Source of the DNA: Bacteroidales bacterium
GTDB lineage: Bacteria > Bacteroidota > Bacteroidia > Bacteroidales > VadinHA17
Direction of reading: 5' to 3'
NCBI GenBank assembly: GCA_025358455.1
Contig: JANYJP010000054.1
Coordinates: 1-41,144 of the forward strand
DNA: 41,144 nucleotides
Under the pieces are notes generated by a model, which had not been told where the DNA came from, did not search any database, and saw only the letters and a list, made by a program, of their open reading frames with translations. The translations under genes and the position numbers were made by a program. Shown one piece after another: positions 33,456 through 41,144 of the stretch; positions within the stretch are counted from its first letter, which is position 1; each line of letters begins with the position of its first letter.

Positions 33456-34244
33456 CTATAATTCCCTGATCCAGATATTTCTGTATCCAACCGGGTTCCC
33501 ATGGTCCTGAAGAAGTATGCCCAACGGACCATGTTTTTTAATAGTATACTCAGGGATACCGATATATTGAGTTGGTCCTCTCAGACTGACATTATTCTGA
33601 ACCAATACACCATTATGTAAAACCGTTACCCGTGGAGGAGTAAAATAGATAAGACTGTCGTTTGAGAAACGCGGAGCTGTATAAATAATATCGTAGATCT
33701 GCCATTCCCCGGGCTTTTTGCTGGCATTTACCAGAGGAGGATATTGTTTATAGATACTTCCTGCCTGTCCGTTTCTGTATGTTCGGTTATCATAGCTGTC
33801 GAGAACCTGAACTTCATAAAGTTCCTGAAGATAGACTCCGCTATTACCCCTGCCCTGACTATTGCCATTAACTTCTGTGGGAGTTTTCCATTCAATATGC
33901 AGCTGAAAATCATTGAAGACACGTTTTGTCTTGATATAACCTGATCCTTTTGTTGAAATCAGAGCTCCGTCCTTAACCGCCCATATAGAAGGTTTTCCAT
34001 CCATACCCATCCACTCCTTATTAATATCAGTGCCATCAAAAAGGATTATGGCATCTGAAGGCGCATCCCTGTCGGTAGCTCCTGGTTGAATTACTTTTAC
34101 TTCCGGATTCCATATCTCAGTCATGCCGGGAGTCATTTTATCGGGTCCTGCAGGTACGGGAGGCAGTGGTGTTTTTTGTTGTTCCTGTCCTGAACTGTAA
34201 ACATACGTGAACAGCATTAAGCCGATGATAAATAATTTTTTCAT
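33456..34244 (-). CDS. DUF1080 / 3-keto-disaccharide hydrolase-family exported protein
   Basis: A 262-aa protein starting at the ATG at 34244, which directly opens a signal peptide (MKKLFIIGLMLFTYVYSSGQ); 19 further in-frame residues upstream look non-native. The DUF1080 domain has AIILFDGTDINKEWMG, GSGYIKTKRVFNDFQLHIEWKTP, GRGNSGVYLQELYEVQVLDSY and the end GPLGILLQDHGNPVGYRNIWIREL. It has no lipobox, so it should be soluble in the periplasm, unlike the sister protein. It is the first gene of the minus-strand cluster and is divergent from the LacI-type regulator. A role in cleaving a C3-oxidised glycoside is inferred from the family and the adjacent oxidoreductase. Confidence 0.87.
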   Translation of the reverse strand: MKKLFIIGLMLFTYVYSSGQEQQKTPLPPVPAGPDKMTPGMTEIWNPEVKVIQPGATDRDAPSDAIILFDGTDINKEWMGMDGKPSIWAVKDGALISTKGSGYIKTKRVFNDFQLHIEWKTPTEVNGNSQGRGNSGVYLQELYEVQVLDSYDNRTYRNGQAGSIYKQYPPLVNASKKPGEWQIYDIIYTAPRFSNDSLIYFTPPRVTVLHNGVLVQNNVSLRGPTQYIGIPEYTIKKHGPLGILLQDHGNPVGYRNIWIREL

Positions 34245-34384
34245 TTTTATAAAACAGATTAAATTAATTAAACCAATTATGCATATATATAATATATACA
34301 AGTACTAGTCGCAAATATAATTCAGCATTTCTTAAAAACCTAATGATATCTTGCCACTTTCGGAAATGGGTATGCAAGCATTAA

Positions 34385-34398
34385 GGGTAAATTTACCC
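34385..34398. promoter_or_regulatory. Perfect 14-bp palindrome in the LacI/DUF1080 divergent spacer
   Basis: GGGTAAATTTACCC reads the same on both strands. It lies 99 bases before the lacI-type start and 141 bases before the DUF1080 start. A dyad of this size fits a LacI-family dimer, and such regulators commonly bind near their own genes. It lacks the central CG seen in many LacI operators, so the assignment is tentative. Confidence 0.45.
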
Positions 34399-34496
34399 GT
34401 TCCCGGTCATAAGTAAAGGTTTTAATTTTGTTCCAATGAATGTCAGTTAAATTTAAACTACTTTAGCGAGCGAGGAATAATAAAGGGAAAGAGAAC

Positions 34497-35558
34497 ATGC
34501 AAAAAGGACAGGTAACAATAAAGGATATTGCCAAAGAGCTTGGGATTTCTCCTTCAACTGTGTCAAAAGCGTTGAAAGGACATCGTGATATTAGCAGTTC
34601 TACAAAACAAGCTGTAAAAAAACTTGCTGACAGTTGGAATTACAAACCTGACCAGATTGCATTAAGCTTGAAAGGCGGCCTTAGTAAAACTATAGGGGTT
34701 ATTGTTCCCGAAATTGCTCACTACTTTTTTTCAACAGTGATCGGTGGTATTGAGGACATGGCTTATGATTCAGGATATCATGTAATGTTCTGTCAATCAA
34801 GTGAATTATATGCGAGGGAATTAAAAGCTGTAGAAACACTCCTCTCCTGCCGCGTTGACGGAATCCTGGTATCAGTTTCAAAGGAAACAGAAAATTTTGA
34901 CCATTTAAGAAAAATAAAGAATAACAATATCCCTCTCGTTTTTTTCGATCGCGGATGTGAAGAAATTGATACTGACCGGGTTATTGTCGATGATGAGACA
35001 GGGGCCTATGAGGCCGTCAGCCACCTCATATCAATAGGTTGTAAAAACATTATTCATCTTTCGGGCCCGCCAAACCTTTCAATAGGGAAAAATCGTAAAG
35101 ATGGCTATCTGAGAGCTCTCAGAGAACACAATATGCCTGTAGATGAACCCAATATAATTAAATGCGACTCTATTGAAGCGGCAACTATTATTGTTCCTGA
35201 ACTGTTAAAAAGAGAGTATAAACCTGACGGCTTTTTCGCTGTAAATGATCTTACCGCCGCCACGACTATGAATATCATAAAAAATATGGGATTTAAAGTC
35301 CCCGATGATATTGCAGTGGTGGGGTATACAAGCGGAATGATTTCCGATATAACAAATCCGACTCTTACCTCTGTTGAACAACACGGATATCTGATCGGCA
35401 AAGAGGCAGTCAGTTTATTAATTGACCGTATTGAAAAAAAACATGACTTGCCCTGGCAAACAAAAATTATTAAAACGGAACTTGTGATAAAAGGATCCAC
35501 TCTAAGGAGCCTTGAAAATATTTACGCACAAAATAAGAGTTTATCATACTCCGGGTGA
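34497..35558 (+). CDS. LacI-family transcriptional regulator
   Basis: A 353-aa repressor-type protein. The N-terminal helix-turn-helix and hinge read VTIKDIAKELGISPSTVSKALKG (about residues 6-28) and KLADSWNYKPDQIALSLKGG; the rest is a periplasmic-binding-protein-like sensor domain (TIGVIVPEIAHYFFSTVIGGIE onward, FFAVNDLTAATTM, DIAVVGYTSG). It most likely senses a sugar and controls the divergent DUF1080-oxidoreductase cluster, the downstream SusC/SusD pair, or both. A 14-bp palindrome in the divergent spacer is a candidate operator. Effector unknown. Confidence 0.9.
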   Translation: MQKGQVTIKDIAKELGISPSTVSKALKGHRDISSSTKQAVKKLADSWNYKPDQIALSLKGGLSKTIGVIVPEIAHYFFSTVIGGIEDMAYDSGYHVMFCQSSELYARELKAVETLLSCRVDGILVSVSKETENFDHLRKIKNNNIPLVFFDRGCEEIDTDRVIVDDETGAYEAVSHLISIGCKNIIHLSGPPNLSIGKNRKDGYLRALREHNMPVDEPNIIKCDSIEAATIIVPELLKREYKPDGFFAVNDLTAATTMNIIKNMGFKVPDDIAVVGYTSGMISDITNPTLTSVEQHGYLIGKEAVSLLIDRIEKKHDLPWQTKIIKTELVIKGSTLRSLENIYAQNKSLSYSG

Positions 35559-36191
35559 CATTCAATATTCTGATATTATCAAACAAATAAAGTAACAGAA
35601 TCGGGAGATTCCTCTAACGCCATTAATGACAACATTTCATATGTGACGAGCTCACCTAAGGTAATCTCCTTGTACTTCAGACAACCTGATCAAAAATCGA
35701 GGAATCTCATAGGACTGCTGGAACTCAATAATTCCTTTTATAGTCAATAATTTTCCTGTTTTCTAAAATATCTTTAATTCAGCATATTATTTTTTTCGTC
35801 TTTGGTCTCTTTTTATGGTTCCCGGTAAAGCATTTTTCTATATTTTCAGCAAACGATTGAAACAACGTCGCTCAAGATTTAACAACTTGATTTAACATGG
35901 TTTTATTATTCAATATCACCAAGTTATGTTAATAACTATTTTTCACAAATTGTGATATTAATTTTATTTTAATATTGTTTTAATCAGAATTTAATCCATA
36001 TATTTGTTAGCCGGCAATTGATAAAAAAACCTCAAATGACCGATGCGTTGATAACCTGAAAACCTGTATAGAATTTAACGTACTGATTGAAAATATTTTA
36101 CATGCGTTTACATTATAGACTTCGAACACCCAATTTTCTATTTTATACTATAATTATACACCCAAATTAACTAACCTAAATGAATTAAACT
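35559..36191. other. Intergenic region upstream of susC
   Basis: No gene is visible in these 633 bases. The first 150 contain a palindromic element related to the repeat island (35605-35708, listed separately). The remainder is AT-rich. TTTACAT is repeated with a 10-bp period at 36097-36103 and 36107-36113, about 80 bases before the susC start, and could be a regulator site. No clear -7 element was identified. Confidence 0.5.
35605..35708. repeat. 104-bp palindromic element related to the 105-bp repeats
   Basis: The ends are a perfect 10-bp inverted repeat: GAGATTCCTC (35605-35614) and GAGGAATCTC (35699-35708). Its left part, GGAGATTCCTC, then TAACGCC, then GACAACATTTCATA, follows the same order as the unit junctions of the array at 20961-21366 (GGAGATCCCTCGC, TAACGCTG, AACAACATTTCATA). 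It is thus a diverged member of the same repeat family, 14 kb away. Confidence 0.6.
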
Positions 36192-39100
36192 ATGGGAACT
36201 TTGCGAATTTCTCTATTTTTATGGAGGAGAAGTATATTAACTCTTCTCTTTTTTGGCTTTGCAATAAGTCTGGCCTGTGCACAGCAAAGAACTGTCACAG
36301 GTAAAGTAATTTCTGAAGGGGAGGGACCACTTCCGGGAGTAAACATTGTGCTCCAGGGAACGACACAGGGTACCATGACCGATGCTGGCGGTAATTACAG
36401 CATCAGTGTTCCTGGTCCACAGGCAGTCCTTGTCTTTTCTTTTATCAGTTACACTACACAAACTATTATTGTAGGCGCTCAGGCAACCGTCGATGTGGTC
36501 CTTGCTCCTGCACTCAGCACACTGAATGAAGTTGTTGTTACAGGGTATGGCACTCAGAAAAAAAGAGAGGTTACAAGTGCAATCACTGCAATTAAATCTG
36601 ATGAGTTCGTAAAAGGTAGTGTAAGCGACCCGGTTCAGTTAATTCAGGGTAAAGTATCAGGCTTATCAATAAGCAAAGCTGGCGGTGACCCAAACTCAGG
36701 ATTTGATATACGTTTGAGAGGGATGAGTACTATCGGAGCCAACCTTGGGCCACTCATTGTAATCGATGGTATTGTTGGTGGAGATTTAAGTAACGTCGAT
36801 CCTAATGACATTGAATCGATAAACGTATTGAAGGACGGATCAGCATCAGCTATTTATGGAACAAGGGGTTCCAGCGGTGTTATCCTCGTTCAGACCAAGA
36901 GAGGCAAAAGAGGTTCAGCTGTTATAGAATATAATGTTTATACCACGGCAGAAATGGTTGCCAAAAATACTGATGTTATGAATGCTGCAGAATGGAGAGC
37001 ATTGAAGTCAGAAATTAACGCAGCCCAGGGTAATAAAATCGGAACCGACTTTGGACAAAATACCGACTGGTTTAAGGAGATTGAACGTACTGCTATTTCA
37101 CAAGTTCACAACATTTCAATGGCAGGCGGAACTGATAAAACAAGCTATCGTGCTTCAGTCAACTATCGTGATGCACAGGGTATCCAAATCAGTTCAGGTT
37201 ACAAACAACTGAACGGAAGGATAAATATTTCACAAAAGGCGCTGAATGACAAACTCACTTTGGACCTGAATATGGGAGCAACCGACAAACAGGCCAAACC
37301 GGGGTTTTCAGAAGCATTCAGATATGCATCAATTTACAATCCAACAGCACCAGTAAGAAATGATTCTACAAATTTCGACAGATACGATAATTATTTTCAA
37401 CAGGTTCTTTTCGACTACTATAACCCGGTATCTATCATTAGAGAAAATACAAGAACCAGGTCAAACCGTCTTATGAACCTTTCATTGAAAGGTTCGTATG
37501 AAATCATAAAAGGTCTGAGTATTGATGCATTTTATTCTACACAAACCAGTAGCCAGTTATATGGAGAATATTTGAATAAGCACGATTACTGGGGCGGTTT
37601 GAACAGGAATGGTTTAGCTACAAGAGAGGAGAATAATTCAATTAACAAACTTTTTGAATCCACAGCACATTATACAGGAGACATTACATCGGATATTAAC
37701 CTCACTGCTTTGGGTGGATATTCATATCAGGATTTTTCATATGAAGGATTTTATGCCCAGGGCGGAAATTTCCTTATTGATAATTTTACATATAATAATC
37801 TTGGCGCTGCTCTTGATTTTAAAAATGGTAAAGGAACAATTACCAGTTATAAAAATTCAAATAAACTCATTGCTTTCTTCGGGCGGGTGAATTTGAATAT
37901 AAGTGATATGTGGTTTATTATGGCCAGCGCAAGATATGAAGGATCCTCAAAGTTCGGAGTTAACAATAAATGGGGATTATTTCCTGCAGTAAGTGGTGGC
38001 GCCGATCTTTCTAAAATATTAAACGTGAGTTTCATTGATAACCTGAAAGTAAGAGCTAATTATGGTATCACAGGAAACCTTCCCAACGATAGTTATCTTT
38101 CAATAGGTCGTCTTGGCACACAGGGTAACTTCTACTATAACGGCGTCTTCTCGCCAGGTTATGGTTTTGGAAGCCAGGCTAACCCTGATCTGAAATGGGA
38201 AAGAAAAGGTGAATTTGACGGTGGATTTGATTTCTCCCTATGGAATTCAAAATTAACAGGATCATTTGACTATTATACCAGGACAACAACAGGCTTATTA
38301 TTCCTTTTTGATGTTCCAACGCCTCCGAACTTTTTTAATCAGGCATGGGTTAATATAGGCAAAATGAAGAGTAGCGGTGTCGAGTTAACATTAAATTATA
38401 ATGTTATCAAGAATACTGATTTCACATATGGCATAAGCCTTACTCCTTCTTATAATATTGATAATACACTTGTTTCACTGTCAGGTACATTTAATGGTTC
38501 CGAATTAAAATACGGAGTAAAAGAGCTTGGCGGTATGGGTTCCCCGGGACAAAATCAAACCCCGTTGACACTTGTTGAAGAAGGTAAACCTCTTGGTCAG
38601 TTGCTGACATACGTTTACCAGTCAATTGATGACAAAGGCAATTTTGTCTTCAAAGATACTAATGGTGATGGAAAAATTGATGCATCGGACCGCGTTGTAA
38701 CAGGAAACGGATTACCTAAGTTTTTAATCGGATTTGGAAACAACCTTACTTATAAAAACTTTGACCTTAATGTTTTCTTCCGCGGGGTATTCGGACATGA
38801 TCTTATCAACTCTTTCCGCGGTTTCTATGAAGTACCTAATTATATCACATCATACAACCTTCCAAAATCAGCCGCAGGAATGCGAAATGCATCCGGTCAG
38901 TTATTGAATGTAACATCAGGTACCTTATCCAGTTTATATGTTGAAAAAGCATCTTTTGTTTCTCTCGACAACATGGCCTTAGGTTATAATTTCAAGTTAC
39001 CTAAAGACGGAGCATTCAGCAAAATCAGAATCTATGCTGCAGGAAACAACCTGTTTTATATCACAAAATATAAAGGTGTAGATCCAAACCCGAGATATGG

Positions 39101-39203
39101 AGACAGTGAGGATAATAACAATGCTCTTGTCCCAGGGGTTGACAGAAGGAATACTTGGTTCAGAACCAGATCCATAAGTTTTGGTGCTAACTTTGTTTTT
39201 TAA
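36192..39203 (+). CDS. SusC/RagA-family TonB-linked outer-membrane transporter
   Basis: A 1003-aa outer-membrane receptor. The signal sequence covers about residues 12-30. A carboxypeptidase-regulatory-like domain follows (about 34-105; PLPGVNIVLQGTTQGTMTDAGGNYSI), then the TonB box region LNEVVVTGYGTQ (111-122), the plug (about 125-235, with RLRGMSTIGANLGPLIVIDG and LKDGSASAIYGTRGSSGVI) and a beta barrel ending in the aromatic SFGANFVF. It imports oligosaccharides or similar ligands together with the SusD partner that follows 42 bases later (18 if the upstream ATG is used). It is preceded by a LacI-type regulator. The ligand is unknown; no glycoside hydrolase is visible before the window ends. 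Confidence 0.95.
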   Translation: MGTLRISLFLWRRSILTLLFFGFAISLACAQQRTVTGKVISEGEGPLPGVNIVLQGTTQGTMTDAGGNYSISVPGPQAVLVFSFISYTTQTIIVGAQATVDVVLAPALSTLNEVVVTGYGTQKKREVTSAITAIKSDEFVKGSVSDPVQLIQGKVSGLSISKAGGDPNSGFDIRLRGMSTIGANLGPLIVIDGIVGGDLSNVDPNDIESINVLKDGSASAIYGTRGSSGVILVQTKRGKRGSAVIEYNVYTTAEMVAKNTDVMNAAEWRALKSEINAAQGNKIGTDFGQNTDWFKEIERTAISQVHNISMAGGTDKTSYRASVNYRDAQGIQISSGYKQLNGRINISQKALNDKLTLDLNMGATDKQAKPGFSEAFRYASIYNPTAPVRNDSTNFDRYDNYFQQVLFDYYNPVSIIRENTRTRSNRLMNLSLKGSYEIIKGLSIDAFYSTQTSSQLYGEYLNKHDYWGGLNRNGLATREENNSINKLFESTAHYTGDITSDINLTALGGYSYQDFSYEGFYAQGGNFLIDNFTYNNLGAALDFKNGKGTITSYKNSNKLIAFFGRVNLNISDMWFIMASARYEGSSKFGVNNKWGLFPAVSGGADLSKILNVSFIDNLKVRANYGITGNLPNDSYLSIGRLGTQGNFYYNGVFSPGYGFGSQANPDLKWERKGEFDGGFDFSLWNSKLTGSFDYYTRTTTGLLFLFDVPTPPNFFNQAWVNIGKMKSSGVELTLNYNVIKNTDFTYGISLTPSYNIDNTLVSLSGTFNGSELKYGVKELGGMGSPGQNQTPLTLVEEGKPLGQLLTYVYQSIDDKGNFVFKDTNGDGKIDASDRVVTGNGLPKFLIGFGNNLTYKNFDLNVFFRGVFGHDLINSFRGFYEVPNYITSYNLPKSAAGMRNASGQLLNVTSGTLSSLYVEKASFVSLDNMALGYNFKLPKDGAFSKIRIYAAGNNLFYITKYKGVDPNPRYGDSEDNNNALVPGVDRRNTWFRTRSISFGANFVF

Positions 39204-39245
39204 ATATGAAATGAATAAGATATGAAAACACAAAAAAGAAATAAT

Positions 39246-40913
39246 ATGAAAAAATCGCGATATCTTATAAGAGTTGTAATGATTCTTTTGGGAATGGCAG
39301 GATTCAGTATGTCATGCACCAAACTTGATGAGACACTCTATAGCGAGGTTACTCCTGCAAACTTCTTCAAAACTGACGCTGAATCAGTTGCTGCACTTGG
39401 CGCTGCATATACACAATTGGGAGGATATGCTGGAGGTGCCTTAAAAAATTTACAGGAACTTACTACAGATGAAATGGTTGTTCCTACAAGAGGTTCAGAC
39501 TGGGATGACGGTGGTAACTGGAGAAGACTCCATCTGCACTCATATAAGTTTGAAGATAATGATATGGGATCTGCCTGGGATTTTTGTTTCGCTGGCGTTA
39601 CTAAAACTAACTTCCTTATCGACCAATTCCAGTCGCTTGCAAAAGCCGGTCAGGTTGCGCAGGATGTTGCTGATGGTTATTCTTCAGAGCTAAAGACACT
39701 TCGTGGTTTCTTCTACTGGCAACTGATTGACCTGTACGGGAATATTCCATTGGTTACACAATATGTAGGCGCACCTGCTGCTCCGACTACAGCTCCAAGG
39801 GCAGAGGTATATACAGCTATTGTAAATGATCTGGAAACAGCTGTTCCTTTGACTTCACTAAAAGTCGATGGAACGACCTATGGCCGTATGAATTACTATG
39901 CCGGAAAAACACTCCTTGCAAAATTGTACCTGAATGCCGGTGTATACACCGGAACACCTGCATGGCAGAAAGCTATTGATGCATGTGATGCTGTAATTAA
40001 CTCAGGGAAATATAATCTTGAAGCAAATTATTTCACAAATTTCAATGTAGACAATGCAGCATCGAAAGAGTTTATCTTTGCCATACCTTACGACCAGATA
40101 TTTTTTACCGGATTCAATCTTAATGCTCAAACATTGCATTATGGAAGCCAGTTTACATACAACCTTACTTTCCAGCCATGGAACGGTTTCTGTTCAATGG
40201 AGCAATTCTATAATTCATATGCTGCAACTGATCTCCGGAAAGGCGAAATTGGCACTCCAACTGTAAAGGCTTCTAAACGCGGTAATTTCCTTGCAGGTTA
40301 TCAGTTTACAAGTGATGGAAAACCAGTTATGGATGATGGTGCTGATGGCCCTGACCCTGATGGAAAACCGCTCAACTTTGGTAATATGCTTCATACTCCC
40401 GCTGTAGCACAGCTCAATGAGTTAGGACCTCAGGCATGGCGTCAGTCAGGTGTCAGAATCGGTAAATGGGAATTTCAGATGGGTGGAACACCAGACATGA
40501 GTAATGACCTTGTTGTATTCCGTTATGCAGATGTGCTTCTTATGAAAGCTGAAGCACTTTTCCGTCTTGGAAGAACAGCTGAAGCTTTACCAATTGTTAA
40601 CCAGATCAGAACACGTGCAGGTTTAGATGACCTTACATCATTAGATGGGAAAGTCAGCTTCGACCCTACAGGTCCATCTATTGCCGGTGGTGAATTGTTC
40701 AACGAAATAGGACGCGAAATGTTTGCTGAAAATACCAGGAGACAAGAGCTCATCCGTTGGGGATTCTTCAATAAGAATGACAAATGGGTGCTTCCATTCC
40801 ATAACGTAGGTGACGTACTTACTGTAGGAACTGATAGTCATCTTATGATATACCCTATTGCTAAAAATAAATTAGCTGCTAACCCAAATCTTAAACAGAA
40901 CCCGGGTTACTAG
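39246..40913 (+). CDS. SusD/RagB-family outer-membrane lipoprotein
   Basis: The surface glycan-binding lid of the SusC transporter, 555 aa from ATG 39246. An in-frame ATG at 39222 would add eight polar residues; the later start has the cleaner signal peptide and an A-rich upstream region. The lipobox is GFSMSC with acceptor Cys at residue 24 of the shorter form. SusD landmarks follow: LDETLYSEVTPANFFKTDAE, a TPR-rich helical core with AEVYTAIVNDLETAV and GRMNYYAGKTLLAKLYLNAGVYTG, then FRYADVLLMKAEALFRLGR, LPIVNQIRTRAGL and EIGREMFAENTRRQELIRWG, and the ending YPIAKNKLAANPNLKQNPGY. It ends with a strong terminator, so susCD is a complete two-gene unit. Confidence 0.94.
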   Translation: MKKSRYLIRVVMILLGMAGFSMSCTKLDETLYSEVTPANFFKTDAESVAALGAAYTQLGGYAGGALKNLQELTTDEMVVPTRGSDWDDGGNWRRLHLHSYKFEDNDMGSAWDFCFAGVTKTNFLIDQFQSLAKAGQVAQDVADGYSSELKTLRGFFYWQLIDLYGNIPLVTQYVGAPAAPTTAPRAEVYTAIVNDLETAVPLTSLKVDGTTYGRMNYYAGKTLLAKLYLNAGVYTGTPAWQKAIDACDAVINSGKYNLEANYFTNFNVDNAASKEFIFAIPYDQIFFTGFNLNAQTLHYGSQFTYNLTFQPWNGFCSMEQFYNSYAATDLRKGEIGTPTVKASKRGNFLAGYQFTSDGKPVMDDGADGPDPDGKPLNFGNMLHTPAVAQLNELGPQAWRQSGVRIGKWEFQMGGTPDMSNDLVVFRYADVLLMKAEALFRLGRTAEALPIVNQIRTRAGLDDLTSLDGKVSFDPTGPSIAGGELFNEIGREMFAENTRRQELIRWGFFNKNDKWVLPFHNVGDVLTVGTDSHLMIYPIAKNKLAANPNLKQNPGY

Positions 40914-40938
40914 TAATAATATTTAAACAAATTCTTTA

Positions 40939-40980
40939 AGAGAGCAGGCAATTGTTATATTTGCCTGCTCTCTTTATTTT
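40939..40980 (+). terminator. Intrinsic terminator after susD
   Basis: A perfect 13-bp stem (AGAGAGCAGGCAA at 40939-40951 with TTGCCTGCTCTCT at 40961-40973) closes a 9-base loop and runs into TTTATTTT. It lies 26 bases after the susD stop and closes the susCD operon. Confidence 0.9.
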
Positions 40981-41144
40981 GAATATAATTAACATCTTAC
41001 TTTAGTAACAGGTGGTTGGATTGAAAAGCAATACATGAAATGCAGCGATGTTGGAATTTGAAGAATAGAAGTCTGTTCTCATGGACAATCATTATATTAT
41101 GTTTTCTGAGCTCGTCATGTAAATCATTACATTCAGATTCAGAT

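Noticed and set aside
34245-34301. Nineteen-residue N-terminal extension of the upstream DUF1080 protein
   Set aside because: The extension places a second hydrophobic stretch before a complete signal peptide that starts at the ATG at 34244.
40990-41143. C-terminal end of a minus-strand gene entering from the right edge
   Set aside because: One minus-strand frame is open for about 50 codons, but its translation has no recognisable pattern and the length is not unusual by chance.

Overview
The window is chromosomal DNA of a Bacteroidota bacterium, probably a Bacteroidales-like lineage that I cannot place to genus. The base composition is AT-rich. It carries a SusC/SusD pair, a gingipain-type protease with a type IX secretion C-terminal domain, several DUF families typical of the phylum, and start regions that are A-rich without clear Shine-Dalgarno sites. 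No rRNA, tRNA, CRISPR array, phage or plasmid genes were seen.

Layout. 1-4005: the tail of an unidentified gene, then a three-gene biotin-dependent acyl-CoA (probably propionyl-CoA) carboxylase operon. 4157-7598: an M20 aminoacyl-histidine dipeptidase divergent from a PiT phosphate transporter plus DUF47/PhoU-like pair; their shared spacer holds two pairs of 11-bp-period repeats that resemble Pho boxes. 7753-16244: a housekeeping and transport stretch with a TPR protein, cupin, MFS carrier, thioredoxin-like protein, DUF4831 lipoprotein, bifunctional NAD(P)HX repair enzyme (Nnr) and a POT-family peptide transporter whose first ExxER glutamate is Asn. 16418-20869: a threonine operon, thrA-thrC-thrH. 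No thrB homologue is present, and ThrH (phosphoserine:homoserine phosphotransferase) is placed to supply homoserine phosphate.

20870-21870 is a 1-kb non-coding island with four tandem copies of a 105-108 bp unit, a 179-bp palindromic element with matching terminal motif, and a fifth partial copy. A 104-bp element with related inverted ends lies at 35605-35708. These look like a small family of non-autonomous intergenic repeats.

21871-26373: an orphan membrane-anchored heptaheme cytochrome c with an atypical CX3CH first site. Convergent to it is a minus-strand group of exported proteins: an MBL-fold hydrolase, a Tat-exported aldo/keto reductase with two ferredoxin-type cysteine motifs, and a DUF6599 protein. 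26610-31024: a large C25 (gingipain-like) protease and an HD-domain protein whose 3' end runs into an 11-G tract.

31080-40913 looks like a sugar-utilisation locus: two DUF1080 (3-keto-disaccharide hydrolase family) proteins flank a Tat-exported Gfo/Idh/MocA oxidoreductase. A divergent LacI-type regulator is separated from them by a spacer with a 14-bp perfect palindrome, and a SusC/SusD pair follows. The set fits an extracytoplasmic oxidise-then-cleave (3-keto-glycoside) route fed by a TonB-dependent importer. This, the threonine operon and the repeat island are the most interesting parts of the window. All functional statements rest on reading the sequence and on memory of the families; no searches were run.
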